Assembly: GCF_000787835.1 (NCBI RefSeq)
Contig: NZ_BBPP01000037.1
Location: 54,613-89,052, forward strand
Length of the DNA stretch: 34,440 nt
Source of the DNA: Streptacidiphilus melanogenes
Lineage (GTDB): Bacteria > Actinomycetota > Actinomycetes > Streptomycetales > Streptomycetaceae
Direction of reading: 5' to 3'
Shown here: in pieces, positions 17,367-23,152 of the stretch
How the letters are laid out: each line of letters begins with the position of its first letter
Position numbering within the stretch: the stretch's first letter is position 1
Position numbers and translations under genes: made by a program
The notes under the pieces: model-generated
Told to the model about the DNA's origin: nothing
The model's database searches: none
What the model saw: the letters and a program-made list of their open reading frames with translations, nothing else

Positions 17367-18182
17367 TCAGGCGCGTTCGAGAAGGCGCCGCTCTCCCGCG
17401 CGGACGGGGAACGGCAGGGTGTTGCCCGCCGAGGGCAGCGGGCACAGGTAGTGCTCCGCAAAGGCCGACGGGGGCAGCTGGGCTCGGTTGAAGTCGACGA
17501 GCGTGGTCCCCGTGCCGTCGGGTGCGGGGATCTCGACGACGCGGAAGCCGCGCTCCTGCGCCGTGCGGGTCGCGTCCACCAGACTGACGGTGAGCGCGCC
17601 GTCGGCGGCACGCCGGACCTCGACCCGACATCCGGTGCTCCCCCGACTGAACGTCAGCGTCCCGGCGAGGACCGTCGGGCGCTTGCGGCCGTCGCTGTGC
17701 GGCACCCGGACCGTGCGGTCCGCCGCGAACGGAGCGAACTGCGCGGGCAGCACCCAGTCGGGGTCGTAGGGGAACGCGTCGATGCCGGCGAAGCCGGACC
17801 GGGCGCGGCTGGCCGGGTCGAAGACCCGTACCGCGTGGCGGCCCTCCCGGACGATCAGCTCCAGCCTGCGGCCGCCGTGGCCGATGCGCGGCGCGTCCGG
17901 CCCCTCGGCCCCGTCGGCGGGATGCAGCCGGACGGTGCCGTCCAGCGGCACGTCGTCCACGGTCACCCCGTCGTGCCGGGCCGCCGTCAGTGCGACGGCG
18001 GCTGCCCTGACAGCCTGGCCCGACCGCGGGACGACGGACCAACGGCCGGGCAGCGCACGGCTGTTGGGGCGCAGTTCGTCCAGCCAGTAGGTCCCGGTGA
18101 GCGACAGCGGACCGTAGGGCGCGCGTGCGTTCAGCACTCGCTCGTCACGCCAGAATTTCCACGCCTCGACTGCAGCATCCAT
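17367..18182 (-). CDS. DUF1684 family protein
   Basis: A 271-residue cytoplasmic protein. It matches DUF1684: an N-terminal WKFWRDERVLNARAPYGPLSLTGTYWL, a central VFDPASRARSGFAGIDAFPYDPDWV, and the C-terminal signature DFNRAQLPPSAFAEHYLCPL followed by PSAGNTLPFPVRAGERR, where the usual family reading is a conserved DFNRA...P...CPLP...N.LP...AGE. The biochemical activity is not known to me. GAGGAG stands 6 bases before the ATG at 18182; a TTG at 18188 overlaps that site and is rejected. It is the only gene after the leader at 18298-18378 and so probably depends on it. Convergent with the flavin monooxygenase, which also has a leader. Confidence 0.87.
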   Translation of the reverse strand: MDAAVEAWKFWRDERVLNARAPYGPLSLTGTYWLDELRPNSRALPGRWSVVPRSGQAVRAAAVALTAARHDGVTVDDVPLDGTVRLHPADGAEGPDAPRIGHGGRRLELIVREGRHAVRVFDPASRARSGFAGIDAFPYDPDWVLPAQFAPFAADRTVRVPHSDGRKRPTVLAGTLTFSRGSTGCRVEVRRAADGALTVSLVDATRTAQERGFRVVEIPAPDGTGTTLVDFNRAQLPPSAFAEHYLCPLPSAGNTLPFPVRAGERRLLERA

Positions 18183-18252
18183 GGACAACTCCTCATCAGG
18201 AACCGTGAACGGGACACCGGGTGTGCGCCGGGGACCGACCGCGGGGCACGGG

Positions 18253-18273
18253 AAAAACGCCTCTGCCGCGGCG
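18253..18273 (-). terminator. Candidate attenuator between leader and DUF1684 gene
   Basis: On the minus strand CGCC (18273-18270), 8 bases, GGCG (18261-18258) is followed directly by TTTTT (18257-18253). The stem is only 4 bp but the run of five T is rare in this genome and it stands 25 bases after the leader stop, where an attenuator would be expected. Confidence 0.35.
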
Positions 18274-18297
18274 GGCTTCGTCAGATGTGAGAACGGG

Positions 18298-18378
18298 TCA
18301 GCGGCGATGCGAGGACGACCACACCCGACCGAAGTCGATGTGGCCGCGGATCACCAGCGGCTGCCCGGAAGACGTCAC
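18298..18378 (-). CDS. Putative leader peptide (26 aa) of the DUF1684 gene
   Basis: A tiny ORF from GTG 18378: MTSSGQPLVIRG, then HIDFGRVW, then SSSHRR and TGA. The codons for DHIDFGRVW-type core are identical at the DNA level to the leader at 4463-4540 over 27 bases (18317-18343 versus 4479-4505). It differs by ending in HRR in place of the Cys-Arg end, so it has lost the Cys codon. The GTG is 7 bases after a TGGACT -10 box, again leaderless. A GGAG in that 7-base gap may instead be part of the initiation region. Its stop is 115 bases before the DUF1684 ATG. Confidence 0.65.
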   Translation of the reverse strand: MTSSGQPLVIRGHIDFGRVWSSSHRR

Positions 18379-18385
18379 GGGCTCC

Positions 18386-18414
18386 AGTCCACCAGCACTG
18401 CCCTGGGCCGTCAA
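18386..18414 (-). promoter_or_regulatory. Promoter of the leader/DUF1684 unit
   Basis: Minus strand TTGACG (18414-18409), 17-base spacer, TGGACT (18391-18386), then 7 bases to the GTG. Nearly the same boxes and spacing as at 4548-4576. Confidence 0.55.
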
Positions 18415-18419
18415 CACCG

Positions 18420-18454
18420 AGGAGGGCCGGGCGGTCGTGCCGCCCGGCCCTCCT
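18420..18454 (-). terminator. Strong hairpin terminator of a lost minus-strand gene
   Basis: A perfect 15-bp stem (18420-18434 with 18440-18454) and 5-base loop. On the minus strand it follows, after about 20 bases, a short reading frame ending RMALGFEPL and TGA at 18474, so it was probably the terminator of a gene whose body is gone. Confidence 0.7.
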
Positions 18455-18473
18455 GGCGCGTGGTGTCACAAAG

Positions 18474-18507
18474 GCTCGAACCCCAGGGCCATCCTGACGG
18501 GCGTGCG
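18474..18507 (-). pseudogene. C-terminal scrap of a deleted minus-strand gene
   Basis: The minus strand reads TPVRMALGFEPL followed by TGA and then the strong hairpin at 18420-18454. The ending looks like a natural C-terminus, but upstream the frame turns into the antisense of the permease fragment. I infer that a deletion joined this gene's 3' end to the permease's 3' end. The parent gene cannot be named from so little sequence. Confidence 0.35.
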
Positions 18508-18952
18508 GGTCTGGTCGGTCCACTTCGTGATCGACACCACGCACGCGGAACGGCTGCGCCGACGCTGGGACGACCTGAACATCCCGGTGCCGCTGAAGGT
18601 CGTCGACTGCCCCGACCGCCGCGTGGCACGCGCGGCCGGGGAGTACGTCCTGCGGGCGTGCGGCGGACGTGACGACACCATGGTCGACGTGCTGCTGCCG
18701 CGCCGCACGTACGCGCCGCCCTTCGGGCGTCTTCTGCACGACCGCACCGCGGACAAGATCGCCGGTGTGGTCAGCCGCATTCCGCACGCCGCCGCGACCA
18801 TCATCCCCTTCGACGTCCGCTCCAGGATCCGGCGGCGCTTCCCCCAGATGCCCGAGGAACGCCTCGCCCGCGGCTACGAACGGCTGGTGGCCCGCATGTC
18901 GGCGGCGAACCCGGGGCAGACGCGCCATCAGGAGGTGGACGACCAGTGGTAG
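18503..18952 (+). pseudogene. Orphan C-terminal domain of an APC-family permease
   Basis: The frame reads VHFVIDTTHAERLRRRWDDL, VPLKVVDCPDRRVARAAGEY, VDVLLPRRTYAPPFGRLLHD and RTADKIAGVVSRIPHAAATI. This matches the cytosolic C-terminal domain found after the 12 transmembrane helices of streptomycete amino-acid/polyamine (APC) permeases. The whole membrane part is missing: before 18503 there is a hairpin and a leader region instead. A GTG at 18503 could allow a soluble fragment, but there is no ribosome site, so I call it a truncated remnant. Third codon positions are still G/C-rich and there is no internal stop, so the deletion may be recent. It ends inside the start of the next small gene (shared bases 18946-18952), an overlap retained from the intact operon. 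Confidence 0.7.
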
Positions 18953-19122
18953 CAGTTCTCGGCATCGCCCTGCTGTTGGCCACCGTCCGGTGGAACAACC
19001 ACCGTCCCCACCACGCCGTGCTCGCGCTGGTGGTCGGCGTCATGATCGCCGACACGGCGGTCGGGCGCTTCGTCCGCTCTCTCGTCGAGACCGTCTTCCA
19101 CGCCCTCACCCACCTCCACTGA
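18946..19122 (+). CDS. Small membrane protein of unknown function (58 aa)
   Basis: GTG 18946 is preceded by AGGAGG at 18930-18935 and overlaps the stop of the permease fragment. The product begins MVAVLGIALLLATVRWNNHR, continues PHHAVLALVVGVMIADTAVG and ends FHALTHLH. It has two hydrophobic helices (about 2-14 and 22-38) and an amphipathic tail. I believe a protein like this follows APC permeases in other streptomycetes, so it was probably a partner in the intact operon. Promoter supply is unclear after loss of the permease's 5' part. The stop is 3 bases from the convergent TPR gene stop. Confidence 0.7.
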   Translation: MVAVLGIALLLATVRWNNHRPHHAVLALVVGVMIADTAVGRFVRSLVETVFHALTHLH

Positions 19123-19125
19123 CGG

Positions 19126-21201
19126 CTACGAGGCCGCGGCGAGCGCCCCGATCTCCTCGGCGATGTCCTCGTCGTCCGGGGCCAGTTCGGCTGCCCGGCG
19201 CAGTTCGGCGAGGGCCTCGGAGCGGTGGCCGGCGTCGCGGTGGACCAGGGCGAGGTTGTAGCGCAGCGCCGCGTCCTCGGGGTCCAGGGAGACGGCGCGG
19301 GCCAGGTCCTCGCCCGCCAGTGCCAGGTCGCCCGCCGTGTAGGCGACGCCTGCGCGGCCGGACAGGGCGGTCACCAGGTCGGGGTCGGCCTTCAGCGCGC
19401 GGTCGAAGGCCACCCGCGCGGCGACCAGGTCCTCCGTCTCGACGTGGTACTGACCGAGCACGGCGTGCAGGTAGGGGTTCTCCGGGTCGTGGCGCAGACC
19501 GGCCAGCGCGTCCGCGTGGGCCTGCTCCAGCGCGCCCGCGTCCAGGTACAGGCCGGCCCGGTTGACGTAGGCGTCGACGAAGTCGGGCTGCAGGTCGAGC
19601 ACGTAGCTGAAGTCCGCCAGCGCCCCCTCGACGTCCCCCTCGCCGAACCGCAGGTCGCCGCGGTTGTAGTAGATCTCGGGAAAGGGCGGGGAGAGCCGCA
19701 TGGCGCGGGCGTAGTCGGCCAGCGCCTCCTCGGTGCGGCCGAGGCGCCGGTAGATCGTGCCGCGTTCGAGGTAGTGCTCGGCGTGGTTGGGGTCCTCCCG
19801 GATGACCACCTCGTAGTCGGCCAGCGCGTCGTCGAGCCGGCCGAGCGCGAGGTAGACACGGGCCCGGTTGTTCTTCAGCACCGAGCGGTGCAGCACGTGC
19901 GAGTCGGGCGGCAGCAGCCGGTCGAGCATCTCGATGCACTCGTCGACCAGGCGCAGCGCCTCCTCGGGAGCGCCGAGGTTGACCTCGACCAGCGCGAGTC
20001 CGTTGCGGTAGAACGCGCTCTGGAACGCCCGCTCGTGCGCGTCCTCGATCAGCGAGGCGGTCGCGATGGCGGCGTTGAGCCACGACTTGGCCTTGCGCTG
20101 GTCGCGGCGGTCCAGGTCGTTGTGGCGGGTGTAGAGCATGGCCGTGGAGTAGGCGGCGTTCATGTGGACGCCGGGCTTGGTGGAGTTGTAGCGGGCCTGG
20201 TCGTCCATCACCTCCGCTTCCTCGGTGCGGCCGAGGATGGACAGGGCCAGCGTGGCGCCCTTGGCGAAGGCCCACCACCGGTCGTGTTCGGCGACGGGGT
20301 CCACCAGGGCGAGGCCGCGCGTGCCGTACTCGACGCAGGCGGCGTAGAAGCCCAGGCACAGGCAGTGGTCCATGGCGTGGAAGACGGCCCGGACGCCGGC
20401 CTCGGCCGGGTCGGAGCCGTGCTCACGGTGGTGGGCCAGCGCGCCGATGCGCAGCGAGTCCTGGTCGAGCGCCTCGATCTGCTCGGCGCGGCGGTCGTGC
20501 AGCCGCGCCCGGTCGGCGGGGTCGAGCGCCAGGTAGGCGGCGAGGTCGGCCGGTTCGTCGCTGACACAGTCGCCCGTCACGTAGGCCGCGGGGTCGAGCA
20601 CGGTCGCCTCCGAGGCCGGCAGCACGTCCACCAGCGCGGTGTGTTCGCGCAGGACCGCGAGCAGGTTCTCGTCGTCGGGCAGCGCCTTGGGCATGCAGAC
20701 GACGACCTGGAGCAGGGCCGGGTCGACGCGGCGCACCAGGTTGGCGAGGAACTCGAGGTCCGTCGGGTCGGCCTGGTCGACCTGCTCGATGACCACGCGG
20801 CGCAGACCCTCCCCCGCGGCGGCGTCGCGGACGAACTCGACCAGCCCGTTGCCGATCCGCACGGTGCGCAGGCGCGCGTAGTAGCGGGTCCGTTCGGCCG
20901 GGATCGCCATCGAGGTCAGCGTCTCCCGGGAGCTCGGCACCGATGTGCGCAACTCCGGTGCCGCCGACAGGAGTTCGATGTCGTAGCGCTGCACGAGCGC
21001 GGCGTCGCGCCGGAGCGTGCCGGGGACCAGCAGCCGGGCCAGGGTGCCGGCGGCGGTGAACGGCCCACGCAGGCGGCGGTGGGCGTCGACGACGAGCGTG
21101 TCGGGCGCGTCGAGCGAGACGCCGAGGTCGAGCAGGGCGCGGCTGCGGTCCCGGCGTAGGCCGCCGCGGAGCCAGTAGTGCGTACGCGGGGACTCGTTCA
21201 T
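19126..21201 (-). CDS. TPR protein with degenerate NTPase-like N-terminal domain
   Basis: A 691-residue cytoplasmic protein. Residues 25-210 look like the core of a STAND/AAA ATPase: VVIEQVDQADPTDLEFLANL (137-154) has the shape of a Walker B strand plus the ADP..xxFL segment, and LQVVVCMP (164-171) of sensor 1, but the P-loop place holds HRRLRGPFTAAGTLARLL with no GxxGxGK. Residues 270-435 are alpha-solenoid, and 440-680 carry about seven TPRs (for example NRARVYLALGRLDDALADYE and LERGTIYRRLGRTEEALADY). GGGAG stands 7 bases before ATG 21201. It is the last gene of the peptide/M50 cassette, 72 bases after the protease gene. It could be a peptide receptor, an adaptor for maturation or a regulator; no DNA-binding domain is visible. 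Confidence 0.88.
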   Translation of the reverse strand: MNESPRTHYWLRGGLRRDRSRALLDLGVSLDAPDTLVVDAHRRLRGPFTAAGTLARLLVPGTLRRDAALVQRYDIELLSAAPELRTSVPSSRETLTSMAIPAERTRYYARLRTVRIGNGLVEFVRDAAAGEGLRRVVIEQVDQADPTDLEFLANLVRRVDPALLQVVVCMPKALPDDENLLAVLREHTALVDVLPASEATVLDPAAYVTGDCVSDEPADLAAYLALDPADRARLHDRRAEQIEALDQDSLRIGALAHHREHGSDPAEAGVRAVFHAMDHCLCLGFYAACVEYGTRGLALVDPVAEHDRWWAFAKGATLALSILGRTEEAEVMDDQARYNSTKPGVHMNAAYSTAMLYTRHNDLDRRDQRKAKSWLNAAIATASLIEDAHERAFQSAFYRNGLALVEVNLGAPEEALRLVDECIEMLDRLLPPDSHVLHRSVLKNNRARVYLALGRLDDALADYEVVIREDPNHAEHYLERGTIYRRLGRTEEALADYARAMRLSPPFPEIYYNRGDLRFGEGDVEGALADFSYVLDLQPDFVDAYVNRAGLYLDAGALEQAHADALAGLRHDPENPYLHAVLGQYHVETEDLVAARVAFDRALKADPDLVTALSGRAGVAYTAGDLALAGEDLARAVSLDPEDAALRYNLALVHRDAGHRSEALAELRRAAELAPDDEDIAEEIGALAAAS

Positions 21202-21273
21202 GCGGTTCTCCCTGGGGCGGCGAAGGGGTGGCCGGGACACCGGACGGGACGGGGCGCGGCGGGCGCGGTCGTG

Positions 21274-22503
21274 TCAGACGGACGCGGGCGCGGCCGCGCC
21301 CGTGGAGCCGGGGTCGGTTCGGCGACGGCGCCAGCCGCGGACCGCGAGGTACCCCGCCAGCGCCAGTTCGCCGAAGTTGAGCACCAGGAAGACGCACACG
21401 TCCGTCACGTTGAGGAACGAGGTGTCCCGCACGAGCTTGTGCACCGCGAGCTCGGTGATGCGGATCGCCGCGGGCAGCATGACCGTGAAGGCCAGCACCG
21501 TCAGCAGCGTGTAGCCGCCCACCATCAGCCACATGTACCAGCGGGCGACGCTGCGGTCGCGCGGGGTCCAGGTCTCCGGGTCGACCATCGTGTCGTGGCG
21601 GCCGAGCAGGGCCCGGATCCGGTTCTGCAGCATCTGCCGGGAGACGGTCTGCAGGTCGTTGCAGCCGAGGACGGTGACCGCGAGGAAGTACAGGTCGGTG
21701 CGGAGGAAGAAGTAGAACTGCCAGGCGAGCCGGAGCAGCGCGCCGAAGGCCATGGCCAGCAGCAGGCGCCCGGTGAAGCCGGTGGCGCCGCCGTGGCCGA
21801 CCAGCGGCGCGGCGGCGAGGCTGAGCCCGCAGACGACGACCACGTCGACGCCCATCCCGGCGAGCATCGGCAGGTACCGCTTGCGGCGCGGCACGGCGAC
21901 CAGCCCGTCGAGCGAGGTCAGGAAGACCAGGTAGTAGAAGCGACGGCCGATCGTCAGCGTGGAGTTGAGGCCGAGTCTGCGGCCGCCGAGGGCGTGCGCG
22001 CCCTCGTGCAGCAGGATCCAGGGCAGCTGCCCGAGCACGTTCCCGGCGGTGAGGGCGACGAGCGAGGAGGTGGTGAAGAAGATGTTCTGGTACTGGGGCG
22101 TGACGTGGGAGTCGGCGATCATCACGACGACGCCGGCGATGGTCACGGCCGCGTACAGGCACCAGGCGGGCCAGGAGAAGACCGCGTCGGCCAGCCGCCG
22201 CCAGCGGATCACCGGGGCCTCGGCGACCTGCTCGCCCTCGGGCACCAGCAGTTCGAACTCCTCCAGCACTTCCAGGAATTCGAGCATGTCGACGGTCTCG
22301 CCGTAGTGCTCCTGGTACCAGCGGGCGGCTTGGTTGGGGCTGTCGCCCGCCTCCAGCCGGCGCAGCAGTGCGGCGCCGTCGGCGGGGAAGAGACCGTAGC
22401 TGTCGATGTCGGCCCGGCCGACCGTCACCTCCTCACCCTCCTCGAGGTAGGTGAGGGGGTACAGTCTCAGAGGCCTGTCGAGATCCACTGCGGTTCCGTC
22501 CAC
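21274..22503 (-). CDS. PqqD-like/M50 membrane zinc metalloprotease
   Basis: A 409-residue membrane protein. Residues 10-90 (LRLYPLTYLEEGEEVTVG, YGLFPADGAALLRRLEAG, YGETVDMLEFLEVLEEFELL) read as a PqqD-like winged-helix domain, the fold used to bind leader peptides in RiPP pathways. Then come about six transmembrane helices with HEGAHALGG (His166, Glu167, His170) and a later LAGMGVDVVVV whose Asp220 fits the third zinc ligand of site-2 (M50) proteases, as in peptide zinc metalloproteases of the YydH type. I chose GTG 22503 because CAGGTGG lies 6 bases before it; earlier ATGs fall in the hairpin at 22545-22579. It should cut or export the peptide encoded at 22614-22706. Confidence 0.85.
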   Translation of the reverse strand: MDGTAVDLDRPLRLYPLTYLEEGEEVTVGRADIDSYGLFPADGAALLRRLEAGDSPNQAARWYQEHYGETVDMLEFLEVLEEFELLVPEGEQVAEAPVIRWRRLADAVFSWPAWCLYAAVTIAGVVVMIADSHVTPQYQNIFFTTSSLVALTAGNVLGQLPWILLHEGAHALGGRRLGLNSTLTIGRRFYYLVFLTSLDGLVAVPRRKRYLPMLAGMGVDVVVVCGLSLAAAPLVGHGGATGFTGRLLLAMAFGALLRLAWQFYFFLRTDLYFLAVTVLGCNDLQTVSRQMLQNRIRALLGRHDTMVDPETWTPRDRSVARWYMWLMVGGYTLLTVLAFTVMLPAAIRITELAVHKLVRDTSFLNVTDVCVFLVLNFGELALAGYLAVRGWRRRRTDPGSTGAAAPASV

Positions 22504-22544
22504 GGACAACCACCTGCCACCATTTCGGGTCGGCTCTACGGACC

Positions 22545-22579
22545 CCGGTCCGGGCCGCATTGCGCGCGGCCCGGACCGG
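22545..22579 (-). terminator. Read-through hairpin between peptide gene and protease gene
   Basis: A perfect 14-bp G/C stem (22545-22558 with 22566-22579) with a 7-base loop, 35 bases after the peptide stop and 42 bases before the protease start. In RiPP operons such a hairpin gives many precursor messages and few enzyme messages; it may also protect the short mRNA. Confidence 0.75.
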
Positions 22580-22613
22580 TCTTGCCGGTCTCTCACAAGG
22601 GAGCGGTTCCTCG

Positions 22614-22706
22614 TCAGGCGAGGACCGGGCCGCCGCCGCAGTAGCAGGAGGTCGCGGCGGAGGTGAGCCGGACGGTGCCGGCCTTGCGCACGGTGATCTT
22701 CTTCAT
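22614..22706 (-). CDS. Short peptide precursor (30 aa), candidate RiPP or signal peptide
   Basis: AAGGAG stands 7 bases before ATG 22706. The product starts MKKITVRKAGTVRLTSAA and ends TSCYCGGGPVLA. The first half is strongly basic with alternating hydrophobics, like a leader; the second half has Thr, Ser, a Cys-Tyr-Cys motif, three Gly and a hydrophobic tail, like a small core. It is too short and composition-biased to be an enzyme. It is the first gene after a promoter with TTGACA, is followed by a strong hairpin, and is next to a PqqD-like M50 protease. No radical SAM, LanM, YcaO or transporter gene is adjacent, so the modification (if any) is unknown; a disulfide or simple proteolysis is possible. 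Confidence 0.8.
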   Translation of the reverse strand: MKKITVRKAGTVRLTSAATSCYCGGGPVLA

Positions 22707-22890
22707 GGTGCTCTCCTTAGAGCTGGTGACGCCGTCCCGGAACGCGGGTTCGCGACCGGGCCCCCGGGCGTTCCCGGGAGATCGAGGGCGGGGCGGTAAC
22801 CCCGGACGCCTGCGGGTCGAAGTGAAGAAGGTGCAATGAACTCGTGTACGTGACGGCTGAGTTGTGCGAACACCGTGACGGACCGCGTTG

Positions 22891-22919
22891 AGATTTGCAT
22901 GCACCTGACGGCGTGTCAA
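22891..22919 (-). promoter_or_regulatory. Promoter of the peptide/M50/TPR cassette
   Basis: Minus strand: a perfect -35 TTGACA (22919-22914), 17-base spacer, -10 AAATCT (22896-22891). The 5' untranslated region would be about 178 bases. The whole block 22830-22975 is AT-richer than its surroundings. Confidence 0.55.
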
Positions 22920-22958
22920 CACATCGCGCAAGCCCGTTGACCTGCGACGGAGTTGACA
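22914..22958. promoter_or_regulatory. Possible operator: GTTGAC repeats around the cassette promoter
   Basis: TGTCAAC (22914-22920) and GTTGACA (22952-22958) form a 7-bp inverted repeat spaced by 31 bases, with another GTTGAC at 22936-22941. One arm is the -35 box itself. A regulator binding here would block the promoter. No gene is seen in 22707-23104. Confidence 0.35.
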
Positions 22959-23104
22959 TGTCCGTGATCCTTCGGAAGCGCACGGTGCGCCCCCCGTCGG
23001 TCCCGTTGCCGCAACCGGACCGCCATCGGGCCGAGGCCCGTCTACGCGGGTGGCGTAGGCGAAATGCTCCTCGTCACCCCGCAACCGGGTGGCACCTAAA
23101 AGGA

Positions 23105-23141
23105 CTCCTGCGCCCCCGGCGAACCGCCGGGGGCGCAGGAG
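23105..23141 (-). terminator. Terminator of the secreted HExxE protein
   Basis: A perfect 17-bp stem (23105-23121 with 23125-23141) and 3-base loop, 11 bases past the stop at 23153; on the minus strand it is followed by TCCTTTTA, a T-rich tail. Confidence 0.9.
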
Positions 23142-23152
23142 TTGACGCTCGA

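Noticed and set aside
22717-22983. A second short peptide gene upstream of the cassette precursor
   Set aside because: The frames in 22707-22983 lack ribosome sites and show random codon third positions; the region looks like an untranslated leader and promoter.
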